Shown here one piece after another: positions 43,585 through 53,889 of a DNA stretch of 64,000 nt (the first letter of the stretch is position 1; each line of letters begins with the position of its first letter). The notes below the pieces were generated by a model that did not search any database, was not told the origin of the DNA, and worked only from the letters and a program-made list of their open reading frames with translations. The stretch is from assembly GCA_025997715.1 (NCBI GenBank), contig BNUY01000002.1:4064-68063 (forward strand), written 5' to 3'. The DNA is from Spirochaetia bacterium (GTDB lineage: Bacteria > Spirochaetota > Spirochaetia > Treponematales > Breznakiellaceae). A program made the position numbers and the translations under genes.

Positions 43585-45075
43585 TTACGCAGCCCCCATA
43601 CATAATGAATACAATTCTTCTATCGTAATATTTTCAGGACGCACCTCATCAACAATACGGCCGGCCCGCATGATTAAAATACGGTGACACACTTCGATGA
43701 GTTCCTCAAGTTCTGAAGAAACCATGATGCTTGAAATACCCCTGCGGGATTGTTCCCAGATAATTTGAAAAATCTGCTGTTTCGCGTTCACGTCGATGCC
43801 CCGGGATGGTTCGTCAAACAGCATCACTTTTGGTCCAATGTTCAGCCAATTGCCCACCACCACCTTCTGCTGGTTGCCGCCGGAGAGGCTCGTCATCGGG
43901 TCAATCGCCGACGACATCTTTATTTGCAGATCCGCAATCTGCCGCCTGGCAAAGCCGTCCTCACGTTTCCGGTTGACAAAATAGCCGTCTGAAATCAGCG
44001 GCAGGCTGGCGTAACAGAGGTTGTCTTTGATTGACGCGATAAGGTTGAGGCCCTCCCTCTTGCGATCCTCCGGGGTCAGCGCCACGCCGGCGTCACGCAT
44101 TTTTTCCGGCGTTGCCCCGGTCACCGGCCGCCCGTTAAAGGTGACGGTCCCGGTGTCAGCCTGGTCTGCCCCGAACAGCGCCCGCAACAATTCTGTGCGG
44201 CCCGCCCCCAGCATACCGGCAATACCGAGCACCTCGCCCTTGCGCAGGTCGAAGGACACATCTTTAAAACGCGGCTTCCGCGAAAGGCCCTTTACCGAAA
44301 GTACCACCTCATCGTCTACCCGGAGGTTCGCCGGACGCTGCTTAATCTCCAGGTCGCCGAACATCATCCCCAACACCTCTTTGCGGGTCACCGGGGCCAT
44401 CTCAACCGTGCCTATGTACTTGCCGTCCCTTAGCACCGTACAGGTGTCGGCAATCTCCCAGAGTTCGTGCAGTTTATGGGAAATATAAATAACGATCACG
44501 TCTTTCTCTTTTAATAAGCGCACCATCTTGAACAGGGAAGCCACCTCGTTCTGCGCCAGCGCCGAGGTAGGCTCATCAAGGAGCAGCACCCTTGGCTTGT
44601 AACTCATCGCCTTGACAATCTCCAGCATCTGACACTGCCACACAGAGAGTTCGTAAATATATGCGTCCGGCGCAATGTCAACATCAAGCTCGCGGATCAG
44701 ATCTTCCGCCTGTTTATACGTTGCCTTCCAGTCGATAAAGCCGCACTTTTCGGGCAGCCGGCCAATCAGAATGTTTTCCGCCGCCGTCATCCCCTGCACA
44801 AGGGAGAGTTCCTGGTACACCGTTGCAATGCCCGATCCAAAGGCGTCCATGGGATTTTTAAAACTGAGCTTTTTGTCATCCAGGTAGACAAGGCCCTCCG
44901 TTGCCTGTTCCGCGCCGGAAATAATTTTTACCAGGGTTGATTTACCGGAGCCGTTCTTGCCGATCAGCGCATTCACCTTGCCGCTCTCAAACGAAAGGGA
45001 CACCGCATCCAGCGCCACGGTACCGGGATAGACCTTCGTTACATTCTCCGCCCGCAACACACTCACCGAACACAC
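43585..45075 (-). CDS. Sugar ABC transporter ATP-binding protein, RbsA/MglA type
   Basis: A 496-residue protein with two ABC domains. First: Walker A GKNGSGKSTLVKI, Walker B LLLDEPTSALAQ. Second: degenerate Walker A GMLGAGRTE, signature LSGGNQQKVVVG, Walker B DEPSRGIDV. It drives the RbsC-type permease. The GTG at 45075 has AAGG upstream. An 81-bp gap with a strong hairpin separates it from the binding-protein gene. Confidence 0.9.
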   Translation of the reverse strand: MCSVSVLRAENVTKVYPGTVALDAVSLSFESGKVNALIGKNGSGKSTLVKIISGAEQATEGLVYLDDKKLSFKNPMDAFGSGIATVYQELSLVQGMTAAENILIGRLPEKCGFIDWKATYKQAEDLIRELDVDIAPDAYIYELSVWQCQMLEIVKAMSYKPRVLLLDEPTSALAQNEVASLFKMVRLLKEKDVIVIYISHKLHELWEIADTCTVLRDGKYIGTVEMAPVTRKEVLGMMFGDLEIKQRPANLRVDDEVVLSVKGLSRKPRFKDVSFDLRKGEVLGIAGMLGAGRTELLRALFGADQADTGTVTFNGRPVTGATPEKMRDAGVALTPEDRKREGLNLIASIKDNLCYASLPLISDGYFVNRKREDGFARRQIADLQIKMSSAIDPMTSLSGGNQQKVVVGNWLNIGPKVMLFDEPSRGIDVNAKQQIFQIIWEQSRRGISSIMVSSELEELIEVCHRILIMRAGRIVDEVRPENITIEELYSLCMGAA

Positions 45076-45101
45076 CTAACCTTTTTATAGAGAAAATAAT
45101 T

Positions 45102-45130
45102 GAGCCAGTTCTTTTCGACGGAACCGGCTC
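45102..45130 (-). promoter_or_regulatory. Intra-operon hairpin after sugar-binding-protein gene
   Basis: GAGCCAGTTC (45102-45111) and GAACCGGCTC (45121-45130) form a ten-base stem (one G-U pair in the minus transcript) with a nine-base loop. In transcript order it follows the binding-protein stop and is followed by an A+U-rich stretch. It may terminate part of transcription and stabilise the upstream message, giving more binding protein than ATPase (inference). Confidence 0.5.
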
Positions 45131-45156
45131 GTGAAAAAATGGTCTAAGGCTGCCTG

Positions 45157-46155
45157 TTAGCGCGCCAGCTTCGCCGCCAATTCTTTTTCGAACTTGTCGA
45201 TACCGGCCGGGTCGCTGCGGCTGACGAGGAGGCCATCAACGATGACGGTCTTTCCCTGGGTCTTGCTCACGTCTTTCCCGTTAACGGCATCGGCGAGTAC
45301 CTTCATTGCGTTGTAGCCCTGGGAGTAGGGATCCTGTCCGGTTACCGCTTGCAATATGTTATCGCTGTCCCGGAGCATGGCAATCTGCTGATCGCCGGTG
45401 TCGATGCCGAAGACGAAGGTCTTTCCGGCGCGGCCCGCGTTCTTTACCGCCATCACGCTGCCAATGGTACCGCCGTCATTTGAGCCGTAGATGATATCAA
45501 TGTCGGGGTTCGCGGTAAGCAGGTCACCGGCTTTCTGTACGGCCACGTCCTGCAGCCACGCTTCCTGGGGCGCCAGGAACTGAACATTGGGGTTCACCTT
45601 CAGAATCGCCTCTTTGAAGCCGTCCACCCGGGCCGCCGCCTGTTCGGGGAGAAGTGTATAGAAGCCGGGGATCGCAACCTTCGCGTTACCGTTCAGCTTC
45701 GTCTTGATGAAATCCGCTGCCGACGCGCCGACGGTGGCGCCCAGGTTTTTGTCGTCAGAGGTGTAACCGCCCACGATGAAGGGCGCGTTGGACAGATTAA
45801 TATTGGTGACCGCAATCTTTACACCGGCGTCGGAAGCCCTCTTAAGGGTCGCAACGGAGGACTCCTTGCTGAGCGGGGCAATAGCGATACCGGCGACTTT
45901 CTGGTCAACATAGGTGTTAATAAGTTCCGCTTCACGGGCCTGATCATTCCCGGTGTTTGCCTGCAAAATGCGGAAGCCCGCTTCCTTTGCCGCATCGGCA
46001 TAACCGAGGGACAACAATTTCATAAACTGGTCTTCCTGGAACACGATACCGGCTACAACCTGTTCCCCGCCCTGTTTTCCGCCTCCGGCCATCAACATCG
46101 CGGGCAGCCCGCAAAACAGCGCGAAAAGCGCAATCAAAGAAATCCTTCTGTTCAT
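45157..46155 (-). CDS. Sugar ABC transporter periplasmic binding protein, RbsB type
   Basis: A 332-residue Peripla_BP_4 protein. Signal peptide MNRRISLIALFALFCGLPAM followed by AGGGKQGG, like the YtfQ-type protein's linker. Core motifs: GFRILQANTGNDQAREAELI, VAGIAIAPLS, IIYGSNDGGTIGS and VFGIDTGDQQ. The ligand is unknown; galactose/ribose-type sugars or polyols are likely. First gene of a four-gene operon (binding protein, ATPase, permease, UroD-like). AAGGAG lies about eight bases before the ATG. Confidence 0.9.
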   Translation of the reverse strand: MNRRISLIALFALFCGLPAMLMAGGGKQGGEQVVAGIVFQEDQFMKLLSLGYADAAKEAGFRILQANTGNDQAREAELINTYVDQKVAGIAIAPLSKESSVATLKRASDAGVKIAVTNINLSNAPFIVGGYTSDDKNLGATVGASAADFIKTKLNGNAKVAIPGFYTLLPEQAAARVDGFKEAILKVNPNVQFLAPQEAWLQDVAVQKAGDLLTANPDIDIIYGSNDGGTIGSVMAVKNAGRAGKTFVFGIDTGDQQIAMLRDSDNILQAVTGQDPYSQGYNAMKVLADAVNGKDVSKTQGKTVIVDGLLVSRSDPAGIDKFEKELAAKLAR

Positions 46156-46185
46156 AATTCTCTCCTTGTCCTTGTAAAAACTTTT

Positions 46186-46215
46186 ATTGACATTCAGTCA
46201 ATGTTATTCTATTAT
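46186..46215 (+). promoter_or_regulatory. Sigma-70-like promoter of the second histidine kinase, with palindrome shared with the divergent sugar operon
   Basis: On the plus strand TTGACA (46187-46192), a 17-base spacer and TATTAT (46210-46215) form a strong promoter for the kinase at 46300. The -35 overlaps the palindrome ATTGAC-ATTCA-GTCAAT (46186-46202). On the minus strand the other half-site contains TTGACT (46196-46201) as a -35, with TTTACA 17 bases on, for the sugar operon starting at 46155. The two promoters therefore diverge from one overlapping site where a regulator could affect both. Confidence 0.6.
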
Positions 46216-46299
46216 CAGGGAGGATTTTGATAATCCGCAATGATACATTTTTTGTATTTGTTGTACATTTTTTGGCTTTATGATAATAAATGGTGGAAA

Positions 46300-48096
46300 A
46301 TGGTGAATTCTATCAGTTTCAGATACCGGTTGTTTCTGATAATATGTATTGTCGCCATTGTTCCCATTACCGTTATGGCCGGCATCCTGTACCGGCGGGC
46401 GGTATTTGAAATAACCAGTCAAATAACCGATGTTGTGGTAAAAACCTTGAATTTTTCCATCGAGTATATTGAACCAAGCCTTCAAACAATCATCCATACC
46501 TCGGAGCTCATCCTGCGGGAGGAAAAAATTGGCGCCGCAGCGGAGGCCGAAAAATCCATGCCGTACAATGATATTGTCGAGTATAACAAGTCCGTTAGAG
46601 AAATTCTTAGTATGTATATAGAACGGATAAAATCCATAAACAGCACCTTTGGCTTTGATTCTTTTTATGTGTATTTGCCCCGCCATCGTCTGCTGCTGGA
46701 TTCAAAAACAACGTTTTATGAAAACATCAATCCGGAATATCTTGATTTTGTCAGCGGCAGCCGGAAAAACCGGTCCTGGTCCATAACAAAAGCGGTTGAT
46801 TTTTATACCCTCAACCAAATTGACCGCCATCGATTCGGCTATAACAGGCTTTTAACCTATGTCAACCAGGTTACGGATGAAAAAGGAGAGGTGATTCTAT
46901 ATCTAGCCGCCAATGTCCGCTTTGATTTTTTGAGCGGCTATTACAACCGTATTGAAAAAGGCATTCCCGGGAATTTTCTGATTTTGGATACCGACGGCAA
47001 TTTTATCGCAAACAGCCATGAGGAACAGGGAGCGGATTTCGGGAACCGTATTTCTGCGGCCATTCAGTCAGGAAAAGAATCCAGCGGTTCCCTGCAAACA
47101 GTCTTTGCTGATCAGCGCTGGTTTGTGGTGTATTCGGTTTCCGGTTATACCCGCTGGAAATACGCCCTTGCCGTTCCGGCTAAGGATGTTTTCGGCCAAA
47201 TATACAATATCCGGAATTTTTTCGTCCTGGTGGTTCTATTAATAACGGCGCTGATCCTGCCCCTCTGTTTTATCGTCTCAGGCAGCGTCTACCGGCCTCT
47301 GGGAAAACTAATCGCCGCCATGCGGGAAGTTGAGGGCGGCCGCCTTGACATACGGATAAACGACAGGCGGGAGGATGAATACCGGCTGGTTTTCCGGAGC
47401 TTCAATAAAATGGCCGGGGAACTTAACAAGCTGGTGGAGGATCTTGCCAATGAACAGGTTCTTAAAAAACAGGCCGAGATCAACATGCTCCAGGCCCAGA
47501 TCAATCCCCATTTTTTGTACAATACCCTGGATTCGATCTACAGCATCGCCGTCATGTATAAGGTTGAGGAAATTTCAAAAATTGTAGCGGCGCTCTCAAA
47601 GTTTTTCCGCATAGCCTTGAGCGAAGGGAAGCAGGACATCACGCTGAAAGAAGAGCTTGACATCATCAAGAATTACCTCATCATCCAGAACATCAGGTTC
47701 AATAATAAAATTGAATATAGGATATCCGTTCCCGAAGAGTACAAGGATATAAGCATACCAAAGCTGCTGCTCCAGCCCATAGTGGAAAATTCGATATTCC
47801 ACGGAATGGAACGGAAAAAAGGCAAGGGTCATTTAAGCATCAGTTGTCAGACAGAGGAGGATACGCTCTGTATACGGATCAGTGACGACGGAGTCGGTAT
47901 GACCGAAGAACATTTGCGATCCCTCAGGGATTCCATCAACAGGGACCGGATCGGGGATACGGATAACTTTGCCCTCAGAACCCTGAACAAGCAGCTCATC
48001 CTCAGGTACGGCGCGCAGTACGGGCTTCACCTTGACAGCGCCTGGGGCAAGGGAACAACGGTGGCCGTTTCTATTCCTATCCGGTTATCCGTATAA
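46300..48096 (+). CDS. Sensor histidine kinase, YesM type
   Basis: A 598-residue membrane kinase: N-terminal helix (LFLIICIVAIVPITVMAGIL), an extracytoplasmic dCache-like region of about 250 residues, a second helix near 300-322 (FFVLVVLLITALILPLCFIV), HAMP, the His_kinase motif with His in NPHFLYNTLDSIYSI, and ATPase motif ISDDGVGM. The start at 46300 is taken from GGTGG upstream; an earlier in-frame ATG at 46240 would add a hydrophobic 20-residue segment. It partners with the regulator 12 bases downstream and probably controls the divergent sugar operon. Confidence 0.88.
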   Translation: MVNSISFRYRLFLIICIVAIVPITVMAGILYRRAVFEITSQITDVVVKTLNFSIEYIEPSLQTIIHTSELILREEKIGAAAEAEKSMPYNDIVEYNKSVREILSMYIERIKSINSTFGFDSFYVYLPRHRLLLDSKTTFYENINPEYLDFVSGSRKNRSWSITKAVDFYTLNQIDRHRFGYNRLLTYVNQVTDEKGEVILYLAANVRFDFLSGYYNRIEKGIPGNFLILDTDGNFIANSHEEQGADFGNRISAAIQSGKESSGSLQTVFADQRWFVVYSVSGYTRWKYALAVPAKDVFGQIYNIRNFFVLVVLLITALILPLCFIVSGSVYRPLGKLIAAMREVEGGRLDIRINDRREDEYRLVFRSFNKMAGELNKLVEDLANEQVLKKQAEINMLQAQINPHFLYNTLDSIYSIAVMYKVEEISKIVAALSKFFRIALSEGKQDITLKEELDIIKNYLIIQNIRFNNKIEYRISVPEEYKDISIPKLLLQPIVENSIFHGMERKKGKGHLSISCQTEEDTLCIRISDDGVGMTEEHLRSLRDSINRDRIGDTDNFALRTLNKQLILRYGAQYGLHLDSAWGKGTTVAVSIPIRLSV

Positions 48097-48108
48097 AAGA
48101 GGCGCGCC

Positions 48109-48870
48109 GTGTATACCATGATTGTAGCCGATGATGAGCGCTGGATTCGGGAACGGATTATCAATTCTATCAACTGGGAAGAGATCGGCGTTACGGTGGC
48201 GGGGCAGGCTTCGGACGGGGAAGAAGCGCTGGAACTCTGCAAATCCCGGAGGCCCGATATTGTACTCACCGATATCCGTATGCCCGCTGTCAGCGGCCTG
48301 GAATTCATCATGGCCATAAAAGAATGCGGTATCAATCCAAAGATAATTATTATCAGCGGGTACAACGATTTTTCTTACGCCCAGAAAGCCATCAAACTGG
48401 GGGTGTTTGACTACATTCTGAAACCGGTTGAAAACAGTGAAATGATTGAGGTGGTAAAAAAATGTATCAGGCAGATAGAGATTGAATCAGGCTATATTCG
48501 TCTGGGGCCGCCGCCTTCCGCTATTGAAAAAAATAAAAGTCAAAGCGGCAGAATGAAAAAAATGATAGAGAAGGCAAAAGGCTTCATCGACGAACATTAC
48601 GCGAACCCCATAACCCAGCGGGATGTGGCGGAGAGCATCACGCTCAATACGTCTTATTTCAGCAAAATCTTTCGTGAAGAAACGGGCGAATCCTTTACCC
48701 ATTATCTTGCCCGTTACCGTATCGGAAAGGCGGTTGAACTGATGCAAGACCCTACCCTGAAGGTGTACGAGATAGCGGGCCGTGTCGGTTATGACAATGT
48801 CCAGTATTTTATAAAGATCTTCCGGCAATACACGGGCCTGAGCCCCAACCAGTACCGGGACAGAAACTAG
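48109..48870 (+). CDS. Response regulator, YesN/AraC type
   Basis: A 253-residue regulator, the compact form of YesN. The receiver domain has acidic VADDERW, phosphoacceptor Asp in DIVLTDIRMPAVSG and Lys in YILKPVEN. The C-terminal AraC domain has both helix-turn-helices (VAESITLNTSYFSKIFREET and IAGRVGYDNVQYFIKIFRQY). The start is GTG at 48109 with AGAGG seven bases upstream, 12 bases after the kinase stop. Unlike the 545-residue regulator at 9291, it lacks a long central region. The likely target is the divergent sugar operon. Confidence 0.88.
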   Translation: MYTMIVADDERWIRERIINSINWEEIGVTVAGQASDGEEALELCKSRRPDIVLTDIRMPAVSGLEFIMAIKECGINPKIIIISGYNDFSYAQKAIKLGVFDYILKPVENSEMIEVVKKCIRQIEIESGYIRLGPPPSAIEKNKSQSGRMKKMIEKAKGFIDEHYANPITQRDVAESITLNTSYFSKIFREETGESFTHYLARYRIGKAVELMQDPTLKVYEIAGRVGYDNVQYFIKIFRQYTGLSPNQYRDRN

Positions 48871-48962
48871 ACTACATTATTGCGACCTATTTGCGCAGGA
48901 ATCCTTTCAGGGCATGAGAAAAACCTGGCCTTTACGGGGAGGTATGTTCGCAGGCGCTATAT

Positions 48963-49901
48963 TTAAATAGTGGCGAGCATTATCGCCTTAATCGTGTGTT
49001 TCCGGTTTTCCGCTTCGTCCCAGACACGGGTCTGCGGGCCGTCAATCACTTCGGCGGTCACTTCTTCGTTGCGGATTGCCGGGAGGCAGTGGAGAAAAAT
49101 AGTATCCCTGCGGCCGGTCTTGTCCATGAGGGTCTGGTTGACCTGATAGGGGCTTAAAAGCGTAACCCGTTCCGCTTTTTTCGCCTCCTCTCCCATACTT
49201 GCCCAGACATCGGTATAAATTGCGCAGGCCCCTTCGACTTCCGCGGTATCGGCGCTAACACATATCTTTGAACCGGTGGCCGCAGCCAGGGGTTCACATT
49301 TGCCTACCAAAACCGGATCGGGATTGAGGCTTGGGGGGGTGACGATAGTAAAATGAATGCCCAGCTTTGCGCTTATCACCATCAGGGAACGGGCAACATT
49401 GTTCCGGCCATCACCCACAAAGCAGAGTTTCTTCCCTTTGGCGGGGCCGAAGTTTTCTTCTATAGTCTGTACATCCGCAAGAACCTGGGTGGGATGATAA
49501 TCATCGGTAAGCCCATTGTACACCGGCACCCCGGAATACTTTGCCAGGGCTTCCACCGTGGCCTGCTTGTAACCCCGGAACTGGATGGCGCTGTACATGC
49601 GGCCCAGAACCCGGGCGGTATCTTCGATGGTTTCCTTTTCCCCCAGGTGGATGTCCGCCGGTGAAAGAAACACCGGATAGCCCCCCTCTTCGCCCACGGC
49701 GGTCTCAAAGGCACTCCGGGTCCGGGTAGAATGTTTCTCAAAAATCAGGGCCACGGTTTTTCCCGCAAAACGCTGGTGGGTTTCGCCCCGTTTTTTTTCT
49801 TCCTTAACCTGTTTCGACAAATCAAGAAGTGCGCGGATTTCTTCGCCCGTATAATCAAGCCAGGTAAGCAGGGATCGGCCCTTAAAGGTTTTGGTATCCA
49901 T
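48963..49901 (-). CDS. argF: Ornithine carbamoyltransferase
   Basis: A 312-residue transcarbamylase that makes citrulline from ornithine and carbamoyl phosphate (arginine biosynthesis) or runs in reverse in the arginine deiminase pathway. The carbamoyl-phosphate motif is STRTRSAFETA, the second-domain motif HPTQVLADVQTIEE, and the catalytic Cys loop FLHCLPAIR; DVWASMGEEA fits the ornithine-binding region. Length is normal. No other arginine gene is near; it sits 44 bases after the V-ATPase B gene, where subunit D is found in many operons. Confidence 0.93.
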   Translation of the reverse strand: MDTKTFKGRSLLTWLDYTGEEIRALLDLSKQVKEEKKRGETHQRFAGKTVALIFEKHSTRTRSAFETAVGEEGGYPVFLSPADIHLGEKETIEDTARVLGRMYSAIQFRGYKQATVEALAKYSGVPVYNGLTDDYHPTQVLADVQTIEENFGPAKGKKLCFVGDGRNNVARSLMVISAKLGIHFTIVTPPSLNPDPVLVGKCEPLAAATGSKICVSADTAEVEGACAIYTDVWASMGEEAKKAERVTLLSPYQVNQTLMDKTGRRDTIFLHCLPAIRNEEVTAEVIDGPQTRVWDEAENRKHTIKAIMLATI

Positions 49902-49945
49902 AATGAACTACGATAGCGGGAATCCGGGTATCCTGTCAATCCTGG

Positions 49946-51403
49946 TTACAATCCCCCGCGCCCGCCCATCCCATCGCCCCAGCCCTGGGGATCGGGTGTT
50001 GCCGCCTGGGCATCGGCGCTTAGGCCGCCCATGTACTTCTCAATATATTCCTTCTTGATCCGCAGCAGGTCCTCCCGGGGCAGATTGGCCAACACCTTCC
50101 AGCCAAGGTCCAGGGTTTGGTCTATGCTGCGGTCCTCGAATTCACCCTGGGTAAGGAAGTCCTGTTCCAGCCGGTCGCCGAATTGGAGATAGCGTTTATC
50201 CGCCCCGGAAAGTTCCTCCTCGCCGATGATCGATGAAAGGTTGCGAATCTGCTTGACCTTGGAATAGGCGGCAAAGAGCTGGCTGGACACATCCTTGTGG
50301 TCTTCCCGGGTCATGCCGGGGCCGATGCCATCCTTCATGAGCCGGGAAAGGCTGGGGAGGCCCGCCACCGGGGGATAAACCCCCCGTTGGGTCAGCTCCC
50401 GGTCCAGCACGATCTGCCCTTCGGTGATGTACCCCGAAAGGTCCGGGATGGGATGGCTGATATCGTCGTTAGGCATAGTGAGGATGGGTATCTGGGTGAT
50501 GGAGCCCGAGGAACCGCTGATCTTCCCCGCCCGCTCGTAGAGGCTTGCCAAATCGGAGTAGAGGTAGCCGGGGTAACCCTTGCGGCTGGGGACTTCACCC
50601 CGGATGGAGCTTACTTCACGGAGGGCCTCGCAGTAGTTGGTCATGTCGGTCATTACCACCAGGACATGCATGTTCCGATCATAGGCCAGGTATTCTGCGG
50701 CGGTAAGGGCACAACGGGGGGCCACCAGCCGCTCCAGGGAGGGCGCATCCGCCAGTGACAGAAATACTACCACGTTTGCCAGGACCCCGGTGCGCTCGAA
50801 GTCGTCCAGGAAGAACCGGGCCACGTCGTACTTGACCCCCATGGCGCAGAAAACTACCACGAAGGGTTCGCCGGAGCCATCAAGGTTGAGTATCTTTGCC
50901 TGACGCACTATTTGTGCGGCCAGTTTGTTATGGGGGAGGCCGTTGCCGGAAAAGATCGGCAGCTTTTGTCCCCGGATCAGGGTATTCATGCCGTCGATGG
51001 AGGAAATGCCGGTCTGGATAAAGTCACGGGGATAGGTCCGGGCATAGGGGTTGATGGGGAGGCCGTTCACATCCAGGCAGGTGGAGGAGAAGATGTTTCC
51101 GTAGCCGTCAATGGGTTCACCCAGGCCGTTAAAGATGCGCCCCAGAAGCCCCAGACCTACCCGCAGTTCCATGGGTTTCCCCAGAAATTCCACCCGGGAG
51201 TCCGCTGCGGAAAGCCCGGTGTTACTGCCGAAGATCTGTATCGCCGTCCAGTCCTCGCTCATGTCCACCACACGGCCCAGGCGGCGGCCTTCGTCACGGT
51301 CATACACCGCCACCACCTCGTTGAAGCCCACGTTACGGCTCCGCTCGGTGATCACCACCGGGCCTTCTATCCGGGTAAGCCCACGGTATTCAACGCCCCT
51401 CAT
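49946..51403 (-). CDS. atpB: V-type ATPase subunit B
   Basis: The 485-residue non-catalytic regulatory subunit of the V1 head. Recognisable are [36 protein letters not shown] with SGNGLPHN in place of a working P-loop (normal for B), and the C-terminal [16 protein letters not shown]. It forms the A3B3 hexamer with the upstream gene's product; its ATG overlaps that gene's stop by four bases and AAGGAG precedes it. The extreme C-terminus ([12 protein letters not shown]) is Gly-rich. Confidence 0.95.
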   Translation of the reverse strand: MRGVEYRGLTRIEGPVVITERSRNVGFNEVVAVYDRDEGRRLGRVVDMSEDWTAIQIFGSNTGLSAADSRVEFLGKPMELRVGLGLLGRIFNGLGEPIDGYGNIFSSTCLDVNGLPINPYARTYPRDFIQTGISSIDGMNTLIRGQKLPIFSGNGLPHNKLAAQIVRQAKILNLDGSGEPFVVVFCAMGVKYDVARFFLDDFERTGVLANVVVFLSLADAPSLERLVAPRCALTAAEYLAYDRNMHVLVVMTDMTNYCEALREVSSIRGEVPSRKGYPGYLYSDLASLYERAGKISGSSGSITQIPILTMPNDDISHPIPDLSGYITEGQIVLDRELTQRGVYPPVAGLPSLSRLMKDGIGPGMTREDHKDVSSQLFAAYSKVKQIRNLSSIIGEEELSGADKRYLQFGDRLEQDFLTQGEFEDRSIDQTLDLGWKVLANLPREDLLRIKKEYIEKYMGGLSADAQAATPDPQGWGDGMGGRGGL

Positions 51404-53217
51404 AAAGTCTCCTTAGTTCGGTAACTCCGCTCCAGGTTTTCCAGGGCGCTCCGCATTTCATGTTCAAAGTCCGATAGCATTGCTGCATCCTCGTTTTTCA
51501 CATCACCCTTCAGCCGGGAAAGCCGTCCCCGTATGGGTTCGGGATTGTCGCCGCCCGTAAGGGAGTTAATCTTGATCAAGGGCGCTCCCAGCTTGATACA
51601 GACCTGGGCTTTTTCATAGAAGGCCATGATGAGTTCCAGGAGCCGCACCTGTTTTGCGGGGATGCAGTACATATCCACCTCGTCAAAGGAATTCTGCTGG
51701 AGAAACCCGTCCTTGATGATATCCGCCGTTACTAATACTAAGCGCTGATCATCGGGCAGCGCGTCGGGGCCGATGAGCCGCACTATTTCTGAAAGCCGCT
51801 GTTCCTTCTTCAATAAATCCAATGTTGACCGGCGCAGGGTTGCCCAGAGGGGGTTCACCTTTTCCCACCAGGGCCCCACTTCCTCGGCGTATTCGGAATA
51901 GCTTTCTATCCAACTGATGGCCGGGTAATGCCGGGCGTTGGCCAGGTCCCGGTCCAGCGCCCAGAAACACCGGATGAAGCGCTTGGTATGCTGGGTGACG
52001 GGCTCGGAAAAGTCGCCCCCCGGCGGGGATACGGCGCCGATGATGGAGACCGATCCCTCAACACCGGAAAGGGTCTGCACCCTGCCCGCCCGTTCGTAGA
52101 ATTCCGCAAGCCTGGTGGGGAGATAGGCGGGAAAGCCCTCCTCGGCAGGCATTTCCTCCATGCGCCCCGAAAGTTCCCGTAACGCCTCCGCCCAGCGGCT
52201 GGTGGAATCCGCCATGATCGCCACATGGTAGCCCATGTCCCGGTAGAACTCCGCCAGGGTGACCCCGGTGTAAATGGACACCTCACGGGCAGCCACAGGC
52301 ATGTTGGAGGTATTGGCGATGAGAATGGTCCGCTCCATCAGGGAACGGCCCGATCGGGGATCGGTCAGGTGGGGGAACTCGGTGAGCACATCGGTCATCT
52401 CGTTGCCCCGCTCGCCGCAGCCGATGTAGATGATCACGTCGGCGTCGCACCACTTGGCAACGGCGTGCTGGGTCATGGTCTTCCCGGTACCGAAGCCGCC
52501 GGGTATGGCGGCGGTGCCTCCCTTGGAAAGGGGGAAAAACACGTCGATGACCCGCTGACCCGTAACCAGGGGCTGATCCTGGGGCAGCCGTTTCGCGCTG
52601 GGCCGCGGAATCCGCACCGGCCACCACTGGGCCAGGGTGATCTCCTCCCCGTGGTCCGTCCGGGCAATGACCGCATTGCAGTTGTAGTCCCCGGCCTTGG
52701 AGAGTTCCGTAAGCGCCGCCCCGTGTATCCCCGGCGGAACCATGATCTTGCAAACGATGCTCGGGGTTTCCTGCACCGTCCCCAGAACCAGGCCCGGCGT
52801 TGGGACCGGTTTTTCCCCGGCGGCAATTTTCGCAGTCAGCGCGGGATCGGGGACGAAGGGCCATAGTTTAGCGGTATCCAGGGGCTCACTCCGTGCGCCG
52901 GGGTCCATGAATGCGCCACTCTGCTTAAAAAGGGCCTCCAGGGGCCGCTGTATTCCGTCATATATGGTACCGATAAGCCCCGGCCCCAGAAGCACCGACA
53001 GGGGCCTGCCGGTGGAGGACGCCCCGGCGCCTATCATCAGCCCCGTGTCATCCTCGTAGACCTGGATCACCGCCTCGTTCTGCTCAAGCCGCACGATTTC
53101 CCCGATGATCCGCTTCTCCCCCACCTCTACCAGGTCGAAGAGCCCCGCCCCCTCGAGCCCCGAGGCGCGCACTATGGGCCCGGAAATGCGCCGGACCTTT
53201 CCGTCAATGGCCATCAT
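51400..53217 (-). CDS. atpA: V-type ATPase catalytic subunit A
   Basis: The 605-residue nucleotide-hydrolysing subunit. P-loop [63 protein letters not shown] and [13 protein letters not shown] are all intact. The start uses the first of two ATGs (53217/53214) overlapping the subunit E stop; GGAGG sits six or nine bases upstream. In Treponema this complex probably couples Na+ or H+ movement to ATP, but the direction is not shown by the sequence. Confidence 0.96.
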   Translation of the reverse strand: MMAIDGKVRRISGPIVRASGLEGAGLFDLVEVGEKRIIGEIVRLEQNEAVIQVYEDDTGLMIGAGASSTGRPLSVLLGPGLIGTIYDGIQRPLEALFKQSGAFMDPGARSEPLDTAKLWPFVPDPALTAKIAAGEKPVPTPGLVLGTVQETPSIVCKIMVPPGIHGAALTELSKAGDYNCNAVIARTDHGEEITLAQWWPVRIPRPSAKRLPQDQPLVTGQRVIDVFFPLSKGGTAAIPGGFGTGKTMTQHAVAKWCDADVIIYIGCGERGNEMTDVLTEFPHLTDPRSGRSLMERTILIANTSNMPVAAREVSIYTGVTLAEFYRDMGYHVAIMADSTSRWAEALRELSGRMEEMPAEEGFPAYLPTRLAEFYERAGRVQTLSGVEGSVSIIGAVSPPGGDFSEPVTQHTKRFIRCFWALDRDLANARHYPAISWIESYSEYAEEVGPWWEKVNPLWATLRRSTLDLLKKEQRLSEIVRLIGPDALPDDQRLVLVTADIIKDGFLQQNSFDEVDMYCIPAKQVRLLELIMAFYEKAQVCIKLGAPLIKINSLTGGDNPEPIRGRLSRLKGDVKNEDAAMLSDFEHEMRSALENLERSYRTKETL

Positions 53218-53870
53218 TGCCCGCCTCCTTCCAAGGCCGTACTTCCCAAAAGGGAGCTTACCAACTCCGCCCGGCTATCATCCAACAGGGCAGCCGCCAG
53301 GGCATCCAGTGAGGCGGTGAGCCGTACCGCAGGTGTTTCCACAATAATCGCGGGAAAATTGCCGGGAAGTTTATGGAAGTCTTTTGTCCCTTGTACCGTC
53401 CAGTTGATCCCCGGAAGGGCTCTGTCTACCAGGATTTTAAGTTCCTCCTCCGTAAGCGCCCGGTATCCCACCAAGAGGGGTGAGGCGTCAGAGTCAGACC
53501 TTTGGTCTGCGGCTTCCGGCAGCCCTGCGGCGCAGCGGCGAAGCTCCGTTTCCAGCAGGGCGAGAAGTTTCTCCCGTGATAAAGACCCGAGGTAATCCTG
53601 CATGGCGGTACGCAAGAGGGCTTCCACCTTTTCTGAATAGGTGCGCCGTTTATCCAGGGGCAGCCGGGCCATGAGTTCTTCCCGAATCTTTTCGGTCCGG
53701 CTTGCGAAATTCCGTTTCAGTTCCCCGGTATCCTTTGCAATCCGTTCTTCCCAGACTGCGGCGGAGGCGGCAATGGCATCCTCCGCCGTTTTCAGAATAC
53801 GCCGGGCCTTTTTCCGGGCATCCTCGAGAATCTCTTTGTCCAATACCTCGGTTGATCGCAGTTCTTCCAT
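53214..53870 (-). CDS. atpE: V-type ATPase subunit E (peripheral stalk)
   Basis: A 218-residue protein with an N-terminal helical region ([20 protein letters not shown]) typical of stalk subunit E and a mixed C-terminal domain with [19 protein letters not shown]. It would pair with a G-like subunit to brace V1 against subunit I; the G-like gene is at the operon's upstream end (57601). GAGG precedes the ATG, 19 bases after subunit F. Sequence identity within E is low across the family, so part of the assignment rests on order. Confidence 0.85.
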   Translation of the reverse strand: MEELRSTEVLDKEILEDARKKARRILKTAEDAIAASAAVWEERIAKDTGELKRNFASRTEKIREELMARLPLDKRRTYSEKVEALLRTAMQDYLGSLSREKLLALLETELRRCAAGLPEAADQRSDSDASPLLVGYRALTEEELKILVDRALPGINWTVQGTKDFHKLPGNFPAIIVETPAVRLTASLDALAAALLDDSRAELVSSLLGSTALEGGGQ

Positions 53871-53889
53871 ATGTATTCCTCAAGTCCCG

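Noticed and set aside
46240-46299. Extended N-terminus for the second histidine kinase from the ATG at 46240
   Set aside because: It would add an extra hydrophobic segment with no ribosome binding site; the ATG at 46300 follows GGTGG and gives the normal YesM start.
46204-46686. 160-residue minus-strand frame opposite the second histidine kinase
   Set aside because: It lies antisense to a well-supported kinase N-terminus and has no recognised motifs or ribosome binding site; it is a shadow frame.
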